Shown here: positions 10,462 through 17,784 of the stretch, piece by piece
Position numbering within the stretch: the first letter of the stretch is position 1
Layout of the letters: each line of letters starts with the position of its first letter
From: Unio delphinus
Lineage: Eukaryota; Mollusca; Bivalvia; Unionida; Unionidae
DNA: 64,000 nucleotides
Assembly (NCBI GenBank): GCA_029339505.1
Contig: JAQISU010000193.1
Location: 2,387,501-2,451,500, forward strand
Reading direction: 5' to 3'
The notes under the pieces: model-generated
The model's input: only the letters and a program-made list of their open reading frames with translations
Database searches by the model: none
What the model was told of the DNA's origin: nothing
Translations under genes and position numbers: made by a program

Positions 10462-11293
10462 CTAAGATTTCACATTGAGATTTATTAGTAAAACCTCGCC
10501 ACGTAAATCAATCAAGTGTCCATTCTGGTCGGTAAGTTTAAAATTTATTCTTGAGAAGCATTGATTATGCGTGTGTAGATAAACATTATTGATTGGTTCC
10601 TGCACGATCAATGATCCAGAAGGAACCATTTGAGTAAATGTGTAAAAAAACCTATCCTTGTTGAGCTTGATTTGATATCCCAAGATATGTTTGATAACTA
10701 CCATTGATTACATCACATACAAGATTGACTGCAATTGTTGAGGTTATATTTACAATCTCTGGTGAAATATGTCTGCCTTCAGCATCTGGATCATTGTTAA
10801 ATCTGAGAACATCATCAGGATGTGGTGGAGTTTTAACAGGCCATCCTAGAACAGTTTTTTATCGATGATCCATAAATATCTACGACGTAATCGGGAGATT
10901 TTACTTGAATCACAGATGACAATAATGGTTCGTGAACAGTAATAGTTATTTTTTATGCTTTTTTTTCTTTCTGCGCTGGAATTCATCGTTGATTTGTTCA
11001 ATCTGATAGCTACCTTTAGGGATATAAACAACAAAGAAATCTGGGGTTCCATCTGGTTTATTTTTGTTTGCAAGTACAAGCGAATTATTTGGAGGTAATC
11101 CACCAAATGGTTCAGATCTGATATTTGGCCAGCTATGATATACTCGCAGTTGTGCTAATGCAATCTCCCTTGCTGAAATTGCAGTTGGAAAATTAATTCT
11201 AAATTCAGGATTAGTAGTGCTCACTGATATCATAGTGGTATTCACCAGTGTTGTGTTCGTGGCAATCTGTTGCAATAGTTCTTGTGCTGACAT
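10462..11293 (-). pseudogene. Outer Polinton: penton-like minor capsid protein, broken
   Basis: The N-terminal piece starts at 11293 (MSAQELLQQI) and reads FRINFPTAISAREIALAQL, then HSWPNI and VYIPKGSYQIEQINDEF. These are the typical opening strands of the Polinton minor capsid (single jelly-roll, penton-like) protein. The frame is lost near a lysine-rich A run at about 10960, and an overlapping frame covers 10846-11106. The C-terminal part is recognisable at 10462-10704: LGYQIKLNKD and a final DQNGHLIDLRGE block, where the family ends in a similar DxxGxxxDLRGE strand. Several frame changes separate the pieces, so the gene is dead. It lies left of the inner element's insertion point and belongs with the capsid genes at 32.4-37.6 kb. 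Confidence 0.7.
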
Positions 11294-11638
11294 TTATCTA
11301 TTTATCTGTAACTTTAATGGGTGTAGCTTCTATCACATTCATTGCTTCGGAGAATATTTTAGTCATTAATGCGAACTCAGAATCGGATATTGAAGCATCG
11401 TTGAGGCTTTCAGATATTAACTTAGACAGTTTAGAATACGACGCCGTTGCCGCGTGTAACTTCACGGCATAATCGGATAATTTTTCATTCGTGCACGTCG
11501 ATAATTTTTTGCGATTATATTAAAAACTTCAGCGATCCCAGTTGACGCTGAAACACAGATCGTTATGACCGCAGGTGATGTCATTGTTACCGCGGATAAT
11601 AAAAGACCGGCTCCAGCAACAACCGCGGAGACTGAGTA
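11294..11638 (-). pseudogene. Outer Polinton: small helical protein with ISDSEF motif, split by the inner element
   Basis: Minus-strand reading from the insertion site gives a hydrophobic Gly/Ala/Val segment (about 11570-11635) and then a helical region with LHAATASYSKLSKLISESL, ISDSEFALMTKI and a stop at about 11294. The pattern hydrophobic segment, then K-rich linker, then D/E-S-EF helix recalls a small conserved protein found in other Polintons; this is from memory of the pattern, with no search. One frame change near 11480 separates the two parts. The 5' end should lie right of 32365, where the sequence is decayed. The downstream neighbour is the penton-like pseudogene, 1 base away. Confidence 0.45.
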
Positions 11639-11644
11639 TACAAT
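11639..11644 (+). repeat. Target site duplication, left copy (tacaat)
   Basis: The six bases tacaat precede the left terminal repeat and recur exactly after the right one (32360-32365). Six-base duplications are typical of Polinton integrase. Confidence 0.9.
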
Positions 11645-12002
11645 AGTAGTAATAGGGGGCACTATAGGGTCTATGGAAAACCCAGTCAAAAACAGCTTGG
11701 GGCACTATAGGGTCAAGATTTATAGGGTCAAGGGAAAATCCAGTCAAAAACAGCTTGGGGCACTATAGGGTCAAAACAGCTTGGGGCACTATAGGGTCAA
11801 GGGAAATGGAACAGGGTGGGTCTATATAGGGTCAAGGGAAATGGAATAGGGTGGGCCTATATAGCGTCAAGGGAAATGGAACAGGGTGGGTCTATATAGC
11901 GTCAAGGGAAATGGAACAGGGTGGGTCTATATAGGGACAAGGGAAAAAGGGCGGCAAAGAAAGCTACTATCTTTTCGAGACCTATGAGTGGCCCTGAAAA
12001 GG
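11645..12002 (+). repeat. Inner Polinton left terminal inverted repeat (358 bp)
   Basis: Matches the reverse complement of 32036-32359. Internally it is built of short tandem units: CAGCTTGGGGCACTATAGGG repeats near the tip, and four units of about 35 bp containing GGTCTATATAGCGTCAAGGG further in. It has one more 35-bp unit than the right copy. Its inner edge cuts through a histone-type stem-loop (11990-12005). Confidence 0.95.
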
Positions 12003-12005
12003 GCC
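11990..12005 (-). terminator. Histone-type mRNA 3' stem-loop of the gene at 12020-12592
   Basis: Minus-sense sequence is GGCCCTTTTCAGGGCC: a 6-bp stem with a UUUC loop, matching the replication-dependent histone stem-loop consensus. It is preceded by CCAAA and followed by ACTCA, as in real histone genes. TCGAAAAGA follows 12 bases downstream, like the U7 snRNA-binding histone downstream element. It starts 14 bases after the stop codon. Confidence 0.85.
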
Positions 12006-12019
12006 TTTGGATACTTCTT

Positions 12020-12592
12020 TTATTTTCTGTCGTTGTTCCACCACCTTTTAAGTTTACCAATGATTCCCGTTTTCTTCTTCTTTTCGTCCTCGGGAATCCA
12101 GTCAGGATGTCCCATAGCTCGAAACTTTTCCTGAACTCTCATCCATCTTAGATTGAGTAGATCAAAGTCCTCTTTCTTCTTTTTGTTCTTTTTTTCCTTT
12201 CTCTCCTTAGACCAGTTTTCTTTAATCTGGATCACCTGTTCTTCCATCACCATTCTCATCATTGCTTCTGCTTTCTTTAGCCTGTCTAGACCCCACTGCA
12301 CATATTCCCACTCTATGAGATGTAATGTTTCTTCTAGAAAGCACCTGACTTTGATGACATGATCAAGTGCCTGCTTCAAATCCCCTATTCTTATATATTT
12401 TCTTTTAATACGTCTTCTTAATTTCTGGTCTTCCTCCTCTATCATACCTTCTAATAGATCTCTTGCTAATTTCAGTTGGCTTACAAAGCCATGGTTACTT
12501 TGAAATTCTTCCTCAAGTCTTTCCACTTCATATTCTGCATCAAGGATCCCAAACCAGCTGTCTCGGAGTTGGATAAACAATTCAAAATTCAT
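12020..12592 (-). CDS. Inner Polinton accessory protein 1, coiled-coil, lysine-rich
   Basis: 190 residues from the ATG at 12590-12592, the first ATG after the TATA box at 12637-12646; the open frame reaches upstream only because it runs through the promoter. The protein is almost all helix: an N-terminal heptad-rich part (YEVERLEEEF, KLARDLLEGMIEEEDQKL), a middle amphipathic region and a basic Lys/Glu tail with KKNKKKKED, ending in Trp-Trp-Asn. No catalytic motif. The family is unrecognised. It shares promoter module, histone-type 3' end and an N-terminal LARxLLxxxxEEE-like helix with the two genes to its right, suggesting a three-gene cassette family. It is probably an early or accessory product. 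Confidence 0.7.
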   Translation of the reverse strand: MNFELFIQLRDSWFGILDAEYEVERLEEEFQSNHGFVSQLKLARDLLEGMIEEEDQKLRRRIKRKYIRIGDLKQALDHVIKVRCFLEETLHLIEWEYVQWGLDRLKKAEAMMRMVMEEQVIQIKENWSKERKEKKNKKKKEDFDLLNLRWMRVQEKFRAMGHPDWIPEDEKKKKTGIIGKLKRWWNNDRK

Positions 12593-12636
12593 CTTGATGT
12601 GTTCAAAATTGAATGGCTCCAAGGACTGACGATTGC

Positions 12637-12676
12637 GTATATATATCTTAAGCACGGACGTGAAAGTAAACACCCC
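12637..12676 (-). promoter_or_regulatory. Cassette promoter 1: upstream motif plus TATA
   Basis: In minus sense the motif (12652-12676) reads GGGGTGTTTACTTTCACG then TCCGTGC, followed after 5 bases by a TATA box (ATATATATAC, 12637-12646). This is the most diverged of the three copies. The gene start lies about 45 bases downstream. Confidence 0.75.
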
Positions 12677-12744
12677 CTACATTCACTTGTCATATTATAT
12701 ACTATCCACAAACCATATCATTTACTATCCCAAATCACACTATA

Positions 12745-13040
12745 TACTATCCACACACACGGGGAAGCAGCCAAAACAAACCATACTATATACTATCCAA
12801 AATCACACCCTATACTAACCACACACACACGGGGAAGCAGCCAAAACAAACCATACTATATACTATCCAAAATCACACCCTATACTAACCACACACACAC
12901 ACACGGGGAAGCAGCCAAAACAAACCCTATTATATACTATCCAAAATCACACCCTATACTAACCACACACACGGGGAAGCAGCCAAAACAAACCCTATCA
13001 TATACTATCCAAAATTACACGATATACTATCTAAATAGAG
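12745..13040. repeat. Tandem repeat, 4 copies of about 70 bp
   Basis: GGGGAAGCAGCCAAAACAAA starts at 12761, 12831, 12905 and 12973, each preceded by an ACACAC run and followed by ACTATATACTATCC-like sequence. It lies directly upstream of cassette promoter 1, so it may be a regulatory array; it has no coding support (the open plus-strand frame through it is repeat-driven). Confidence 0.85.
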
Positions 13041-13118
13041 TCAGTGTTTATAATCACACTACTCCTCTCTCACACCCATTGGCAACTGACATAGTATTTC
13101 TTTTCTAGACATTTGGGT

Positions 13119-13134
13119 AGCCCTGAGAAGGGCT
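13119..13134 (-). terminator. Histone-type mRNA 3' stem-loop of the gene at 13162-13638
   Basis: Minus sense AGCCCTTCTCAGGGCT, a 6-bp stem with a UCUC loop, followed by ACCCA as in metazoan histone mRNAs. AGAAAAGAAATACTATG lies downstream as the purine-rich element. It starts 27 bases after the stop codon. Confidence 0.8.
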
Positions 13135-13161
13135 GTTTTTTAAACTTCAAAATGCACCTGG

Positions 13162-13638
13162 TTAATGCTGGCATCTCCCAGGTCTAGCCCCACACACACA
13201 TCTCCTACTCCAATCATTCTCCCAATTCACTCTTGTGATTGGGAGCGCAGAGGGAGAATGAGTGGCTTCACTATCCCAGTCTTCACTTTGTGGGATAGTG
13301 AAAGTCTCTTCATTTCTTCCTCTATTCCGCAACCGTGGATGAGATTGTGGTTGTTGCGGCTGAGACTGTGGTTGTTGCGGTGGGGGCTGGGCCTGTAGTG
13401 GACGAACTGGTTCTGGTGAAGGTGTCCTCACCATAGGTTTAACTTGACTAGTTTGCCTCATCATGGGGTGAGGCAAAATTGACATTTTCATTTCCTTCTC
13501 CTCTTCTTTCTTTTTCCTCTCCTCCTCTTCTTTAATTCTGGTCTCTTCTTCTTCGGCCTCCATTGCCAGCTCGTCCAGGAGACGTCTAGCATTCTCCAGA
13601 TGCATTTGAAGCTCTCTTAACTTTTGAACTCTGCTCAT
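13162..13638 (-). CDS. Inner Polinton accessory protein 2, coiled-coil with Pro/Gln-rich tail
   Basis: 158 residues from the ATG at 13636-13638, the first after the TATA box at 13687-13694. The N-terminal 60 residues form a charged coiled coil (LRELQMHLENARRLLDEL, then a long Glu/Lys run). A Pro/Gln-rich linker follows, then a tail with CVCGARPGRCQH at the very end, a possible small metal site. The family is unrecognised. It has the same promoter module and 3' stem-loop as its neighbours. A second, TATA-less copy of the promoter motif lies at 13769-13794. Confidence 0.7.
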   Translation of the reverse strand: MSRVQKLRELQMHLENARRLLDELAMEAEEEETRIKEEEERKKKEEEKEMKMSILPHPMMRQTSQVKPMVRTPSPEPVRPLQAQPPPQQPQSQPQQPQSHPRLRNRGRNEETFTIPQSEDWDSEATHSPSALPITRVNWENDWSRRCVCGARPGRCQH

Positions 13639-13686
13639 CTTGTTTGATGCGCCAACGATGGGTAGCCAGACTGACGAGTGATTCTT

Positions 13687-13725
13687 TATATATAGTTCAA
13701 GCGCGTACGTGATGGAAAACACCCC
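13687..13725 (-). promoter_or_regulatory. Cassette promoter 2: upstream motif plus TATA
   Basis: Motif at 13701-13725, minus sense GGTGTTTTCCATCACGTACG followed by CGC; TATATA at 13687-13694 just downstream in transcription sense. The gene starts about 50 bases after the TATA box. Confidence 0.8.
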
Positions 13726-13768
13726 CCTAGATCCAAAAATCTTACAGTATCCCTATCATTACCAAACA

Positions 13769-13794
13769 CACGCGGACGTGATGGAAAACACCCC
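13769..13794 (-). promoter_or_regulatory. Orphan copy of the cassette promoter motif
   Basis: Minus sense GGTGTTTTCCATCACGTCCG then CGTGT. No TATA box or ORF start follows directly; it lies about 70 bases upstream of cassette promoter 2 and may be a second binding site. Confidence 0.7.
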
Positions 13795-13987
13795 TCACTT
13801 TTATACTTGACTCCTATTAATTATACATTGAACAAGTTATTTTGAAAAAAATACGTTGTGCTTATAGACGCACTTCAAAACAAAAGTAAAAAGAGACAGT
13901 GATTATAGACTCACTTCTAATTTTTTTCTAACTTCCTCACATACCATAAGCAAATTGAATGATTAATTCTTTTCGAGAATATTGGGT

Positions 13988-14003
13988 AGCCCTGAAAAGG
14001 GCT
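13988..14003 (-). terminator. Histone-type mRNA 3' stem-loop of the gene at 14045-14407
   Basis: Minus sense AGCCCTTTTCAGGGCT with UUUC loop, followed by ACCCA, and TCGAAAAGA about 12 bases further. It starts 41 bases after the stop codon. Confidence 0.85.
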
Positions 14004-14044
14004 GTTTTTTTGTTTTTGTGTGTACGAGGAAGGATGGCAATCTT

Positions 14045-14407
14045 TTATCGTCTAAGATTGCGTCCTCGTTTGGCTACACGATAGGGTCTGCTTCTTCGGA
14101 AAGAGAAAGAGAACTCTTTCGTGTCCACACGACAGTCGACAAAACTTCTGTCTGGTTCCTGCTGCTGTTGTTGCTGTTGCTGCTGCTGCTGTTCTCTCTG
14201 CTGTCTCTGCTGCTTTTGAAGTCGATACTTCTCAGTCCATTCTTCTTTCTCTTTTTGAATTTCCTCTCTGAAGAGTTCTTCTATAAGGTCTTCCGTTTCT
14301 TGTAGCATTCTCACATTCTCAATCTCTTCAGGCTTTGGCATCAGATTGTGTCTGATACGATGCAGAGTGACGTAAGCTTCGTTCAGCTTAGCTAGTCTTG
14401 AGCACAT
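14045..14407 (-). CDS. Inner Polinton accessory protein 3, coiled-coil with polyglutamine
   Basis: 120 residues from the ATG at 14405-14407, the first after the TATA box at 14461-14470; the frame is open further upstream through the promoter. A helical N-terminus (CSRLAKLNEAYVTLHRIR) is followed by a charged coiled coil (LQETEDLIEELFREEIQ), a Gln tract encoded by mixed CAG/CAA codons (around 14160-14200) and a basic Arg-rich C-terminus. The family is unrecognised. Same promoter module and 3' signal as the two genes to its left, so the three look like duplicated cassettes with diverged coding regions. Confidence 0.7.
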   Translation of the reverse strand: MCSRLAKLNEAYVTLHRIRHNLMPKPEEIENVRMLQETEDLIEELFREEIQKEKEEWTEKYRLQKQQRQQREQQQQQQQQQQQEPDRSFVDCRVDTKEFSFSFRRSRPYRVAKRGRNLRR

Positions 14408-14460
14408 CTTCGTAGGAGGATGAGTCAAACAATGGATGGTCAGACTGGAGACTACCCCTG

Positions 14461-14500
14461 CTTTATATGGTTTAAGCGCGGACGTGATGGAAAACACCCC
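14461..14500 (-). promoter_or_regulatory. Cassette promoter 3: upstream motif plus TATA
   Basis: Motif at 14476-14500, minus sense GGTGTTTTCCATCACGTCCG then CGC; CCATATAAAG at 14461-14470 follows after 5 bases. This is the closest match to the LINE ORF1 repeats. Confidence 0.85.
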
Positions 14501-14629
14501 TCGACGGTTTAGGGTTTTGAAACGTTGGGATAGTTTGATGTGAGGGATAGAAAGAAAAGTCAAAGAGCATTTATATGAATACAAATGTAAAACAAACGAC
14601 AGACGCATTGGTTTTCAAAACACAACATT

Positions 14630-14635
14630 TTTATT
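14630..14635 (-). terminator. Polyadenylation signal of the capsid gene block
   Basis: AATAAA in minus sense, about 210 bases after the protease stop codon and before cassette promoter 3. It is the first such signal found downstream of the tightly packed block 20967-14843. Confidence 0.5.
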
Positions 14636-14822
14636 CAAATAACAAACATTATTTCAAATAACAAACACAATTTTTTTCAACTAACAAACATTATTTTCAA
14701 ATAACAAACACAATTTTTTTCAACTAACAAACATTATTTTCAAATAACAAACACAATTTTTTTCAACTAACAAACATTATTTTCAAATAACAAATATTTT
14801 TTCAAATAACAAACATTTTTTT
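14636..14822. repeat. AT-rich tandem repeat of about 43 bp in the protease 3' region
   Basis: About four imperfect units of CAAATAACAAACACAATTTT plus CAACTAACAAACATTATTTT. Non-coding, between the protease stop and the AATAAA. Confidence 0.8.
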
Positions 14823-14842
14823 TCTTTCATAACACTAATACA

Positions 14843-15400
14843 CTATCTTTGACATGGTTGACAACGTTGTGAATTAAATTGAGATTTCCACTGATGGAAG
14901 TCATTGGGCCATTGATGTACACTACGTTTCCTAGCTAAAGACAACGGATAGCCATAATGGTCACAAAACCATCGATCTACTTTGTCATCGTTTCGAGACG
15001 AATGACGATCAAAATAAGTCACTAAATGTTCTAAAGAATATCCAAGACTGCGATGATGCAGATAATAGATACAATAGTGTCCACACACCATAGAATCTGT
15101 GCTTTGTAATTTCACATTATTGAATCGTGTCGTCTGAGCATTTCTTCTCATAAAGTCAATGATATCATCTTCGAAAGGGGGCAATCCATACGAATCAAAA
15201 TACTCCGCACAACCCTCTTGAGGAAAGTAGACTGCTACCCAGTGAGTTCCTGGAAGATGACTGTCATCTGTATTGATGACATAAGCTTGATTCTCTTGAG
15301 GTTTGCGATGAGGTAGTTCATCTTTAGCACACACCACAGGATTCCAAGAAGCAGTGTACGAACTACGGTTCAGAAGATAATAAAGTTCCCAAGTATCCAT
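14843..15400 (-). CDS. PRO: Adenain-like cysteine protease (inner Polinton)
   Basis: 185 residues from the ATG at 15398-15400; the frame is open for 14 codons upstream but without an ATG. The catalytic triad of the adenovirus-type maturation protease is visible: His53 in GTHWVAVYF, Asp69 in EYFDSYGLPP, and Cys110 in MVCGHYCIYY. In the family this enzyme cleaves capsid precursor proteins during virion maturation. Length fits the family (about 180-200 residues). It is the last gene of the minus-strand block; the upstream neighbour's stop (15439-15441) lies 38 bases before this ATG. The gene appears intact. Confidence 0.92.
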   Translation of the reverse strand: MDTWELYYLLNRSSYTASWNPVVCAKDELPHRKPQENQAYVINTDDSHLPGTHWVAVYFPQEGCAEYFDSYGLPPFEDDIIDFMRRNAQTTRFNNVKLQSTDSMVCGHYCIYYLHHRSLGYSLEHLVTYFDRHSSRNDDKVDRWFCDHYGYPLSLARKRSVHQWPNDFHQWKSQFNSQRCQPCQR

Positions 15401-15438
15401 TTTTTGTTGTGTAGCCTTGTTTTTTTTCTCTCCTTTCT

Positions 15439-15939
15439 TCACAGGTGATGATAAGTCATCAATTGAATCCAGACTTTTTGTTTGAAACGGTCTGACAAGT
15501 AACTGATGGTTTGCTTCGTCTCTTTACTTTTGGCCAAGAGAGCTTCGATGCGATCGATTTCTCGAGCAAACAATGGAGGAGAGGAATGATCACGTAAGCC
15601 TTTATACCACTGAAGTAACACGTCTTCTTCGGAGATGAGACTCCAAGCTTCGTTCAGATAATCATCCAATTTTTCTTCTTGACTCATCATCATACATTTA
15701 TCGTGTTGAATTTGACTGGGATGATCGATTTGACATCCATAACAATCTTTTTTAATCATGTCTCTCATTTTATCTTCCAAGTGTTGTGCAAAACAAGCCA
15801 CTAACTGTTGTTCCTGTTCTGGCCATCTGGATTGCATGATCACTACTTCTTCTTCTTTTTGGTCTTCGGGAACTGCTTTTTCTGTAACCTCCCATTCCAT
15901 GGATTCTCCACTATTCAAAGAAGGACAAGGGTCTTCCAT
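15439..15939 (-). CDS. Conserved Polinton protein of unknown function with CYGC...H motif
   Basis: 166 residues from the ATG at 15937-15939, 5 bases after the major capsid stop. An acidic N-terminus is followed by a helical domain with DCYGCQIDHPSQIQHDKCMM, where Cys-x2-Cys, two His and a Cys could bind a metal. The C-terminal half is helical and ends in basic-aromatic residues. I recall similar CYGC-xIDHPSQ proteins next to capsid genes in other animal Polintons, but no function is known to me. Its position between capsid and protease genes suggests a virion or assembly role. Confidence 0.75.
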   Translation of the reverse strand: MEDPCPSLNSGESMEWEVTEKAVPEDQKEEEVVIMQSRWPEQEQQLVACFAQHLEDKMRDMIKKDCYGCQIDHPSQIQHDKCMMMSQEEKLDDYLNEAWSLISEEDVLLQWYKGLRDHSSPPLFAREIDRIEALLAKSKETKQTISYLSDRFKQKVWIQLMTYHHL

Positions 15940-15944
15940 AATGT

Positions 15945-17303
15945 CTAATAGTCTAGAATGACTTCTCTCAAACTGTTGATTATTATGGTATTATCGAATT
16001 CGGCATACAGAATGACATTCACCGTATGGAGAAGAGCTATTGAAAACTGAAGTTCCACGCGCAGTTGCCCCGATTTTATAGGGTGGAAATGTCCCTCGTC
16101 TGGAGTGAAATCAAAAGCCCACAACGCGTAACCTCCTGCATAATCCTCGTAGGAAATACCGTGACTGGTGTTGGTTCCTAACTGTCCTGTGGCTTCGTAC
16201 AGTGACAAGTACGACCTCAAGTAATTCTTCTGTTCGCCAAACTTGGGTTCGAAGGGTCTGGTACACAAAGTTTTGCCATCGCGACTGACTTCAATTTTGG
16301 ATACATTGTAGTGCTTAAACTGAAAAGGATTTTGATTGTGCACACCGTTGAGGGCTGCATTGCTGACGATACCAATGAATAAACGTTTGGGTAACTGTCC
16401 TTGAAACAGATGATCTTCGATCTTAGATCGGAGTCCAGCGGCAATGGTGAACGTTTTGACTTCCACGCGTCGTATCGGATACTTGGCTGTCGTTCTACTC
16501 AAAGTGTGACTGATATCATTTCCCACTTTAGGTAACACTTCCACACGACGCACGTATAACCTGGCTTCTTCGATGATGGTTTTGTATGTGCTGGTATCAG
16601 CCATCAAATGGAAAGCAGCACTGCTTCGATTCAGTCTCAAGCGAATATCTACTCCGTTCAGCAAATACTTCTCTTGAAACCACATGTCCAAATGCAAACG
16701 ATCGCACAGTTCTAAACTACGTCCTCGCAGAATTTTCTTTCGACGCTCGTTAAAACCCACATTGTGAGGAACGGCAGGATTATCATTTTCGGCTGCTACG
16801 GACAAGGCTGTGTCGTTAAACTTATTATCATGTTCATTTTCATTATCAATATTATTATTTGCTGTATCAGGTTTCCATACCACGCAAGCATCTAAATGAG
16901 TGTTCTTGGCTTCTTTTCCGTACGTCAAGAGATTTTCGAGGTACGCTCGGTAAGGGTAAGTATCCGTGCTACTGCTGATCAGTTTGTTATTCATGTACAA
17001 ATCCACTTCGCTGAACAAGGAATGCATGAAATTGTTGACGGGAGCTACTCGAGCCTCGGCTGCCAGCGGGTCGGCGCTGTCCGTTCTGGCCACTTTCACT
17101 TTCAAATACAAGTAACTGTTGTTGAGATCGATGTAATCTTCGGGTTGTTCTTTGATTTCAAACTCGATGGGAGCTGAATCCGTCAAAGAGGAGACGGGAT
17201 GAAATTCGACCCATTGGGCTTCTTGCATGGTCGTCATGGTGGGTGGCATGGCAAAGAGATCTAGTTCCGACTTGGAACAGGCACAAGATTCTTGGTGCAT
17301 CAT
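15945..17303 (-). CDS. MCP: Major capsid protein, double jelly-roll (inner Polinton)
   Basis: 452 residues from the first of two adjacent ATGs (17301-17303). It matches the Polinton/adintovirus hexon-like capsid family, often annotated in animal genomes as F54H12.2-like. Recognisable stretches are EFHPVSSLTDSAPIEFEI near the N-terminus, DLNNSYLYLKVKV, FSEVDLYMNNKLI, PYRAYLENLLTYG, and at the C-terminus GYALWAFDFTPDEG with a final VNVILYAEFDN strand. Length fits the double jelly-roll family. It forms the icosahedral shell in related viruses. Gene order pVI-like, MCP, CYGC protein, protease. An Asn/Asp-rich insert (about residues 150-170) looks like a surface loop. No break is seen. Confidence 0.92.
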   Translation of the reverse strand: MMHQESCACSKSELDLFAMPPTMTTMQEAQWVEFHPVSSLTDSAPIEFEIKEQPEDYIDLNNSYLYLKVKVARTDSADPLAAEARVAPVNNFMHSLFSEVDLYMNNKLISSSTDTYPYRAYLENLLTYGKEAKNTHLDACVVWKPDTANNNIDNENEHDNKFNDTALSVAAENDNPAVPHNVGFNERRKKILRGRSLELCDRLHLDMWFQEKYLLNGVDIRLRLNRSSAAFHLMADTSTYKTIIEEARLYVRRVEVLPKVGNDISHTLSRTTAKYPIRRVEVKTFTIAAGLRSKIEDHLFQGQLPKRLFIGIVSNAALNGVHNQNPFQFKHYNVSKIEVSRDGKTLCTRPFEPKFGEQKNYLRSYLSLYEATGQLGTNTSHGISYEDYAGGYALWAFDFTPDEGHFHPIKSGQLRVELQFSIALLHTVNVILYAEFDNTIIINSLREVILDY

Positions 17304-17336
17304 TTTTTCTTCTCAGTCTCTATGTGTTTTTTACTT

Positions 17337-17777
17337 TTAATAATCAAAAATGTCTAAGTCTCGAGCGGTTCTTTTTTTCTTCGTCTTTCTCACTTTAGAG
17401 GTGCGGAGACTTTTGAAAGGGTGTCTTCGTCGACGCTTTCTACCTTGTCCTTGCTGTGTCCTCAGGGAAGCAGGAATGTCAGACTCGGTACCGTTCAGGG
17501 CATTTATAGGACTTTCTCGTCGACCCAAAATCTCTTTACCCGTTTGAAGCAAGGCATTTTTGCCTGCTCTCAAAAAAGCTTCTTTGGGGTTTTGTTTGTC
17601 AATGAGAACATTGTGAAGAAAATCTTTGCCGTGAGTCAATGCGGCATCTTTTAAGGCGTGCAATCCTCGTGTCACCATCGGTTTCAAAACAGGAACCACA
17701 GAACGAAAGGCTGATTTAAACATATCTCCTAAACCATGTCCTCGTTGTCGAGTGACTCCTTGGTACACAGGATACAT
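17337..17777 (-). CDS. pVI-like minor virion protein (inner Polinton)
   Basis: 146 residues from the ATG at 17775-17777. The N-terminus has GHGLGDMFKSAFRSVVPVL, a GLG-containing amphipathic helix typical of the adenovirus protein VI-like proteins of Polintons and adintoviruses, where it is linked to membrane disruption and capsid cementing. The middle has HALKDAAL and GKDFLHNVL, and the C-terminus is highly basic (GRKRRRRHP, KVRKTKKKRTARD). It lies directly upstream of the major capsid gene, the usual place. The preceding minor capsid gene ends 7 bases before. The function is inferred from pattern and position. Confidence 0.75.
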   Translation of the reverse strand: MYPVYQGVTRQRGHGLGDMFKSAFRSVVPVLKPMVTRGLHALKDAALTHGKDFLHNVLIDKQNPKEAFLRAGKNALLQTGKEILGRRESPINALNGTESDIPASLRTQQGQGRKRRRRHPFKSLRTSKVRKTKKKRTARDLDIFDY

Positions 17778-17784
17778 CACTTTT

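Noticed and set aside
11462..11747. Minus-strand frames crossing 11645
   Set aside because: They run from the outer gene into the inner element's terminal repeat; the repeat part is not coding.
12476..13108. 210-codon plus-strand frame
   Set aside because: Composed of the 70-bp tandem repeat and antisense to a better supported gene.
14620..14822. CRISPR-like array
   Set aside because: Short AT-rich units without unique spacers in a eukaryotic transposon.
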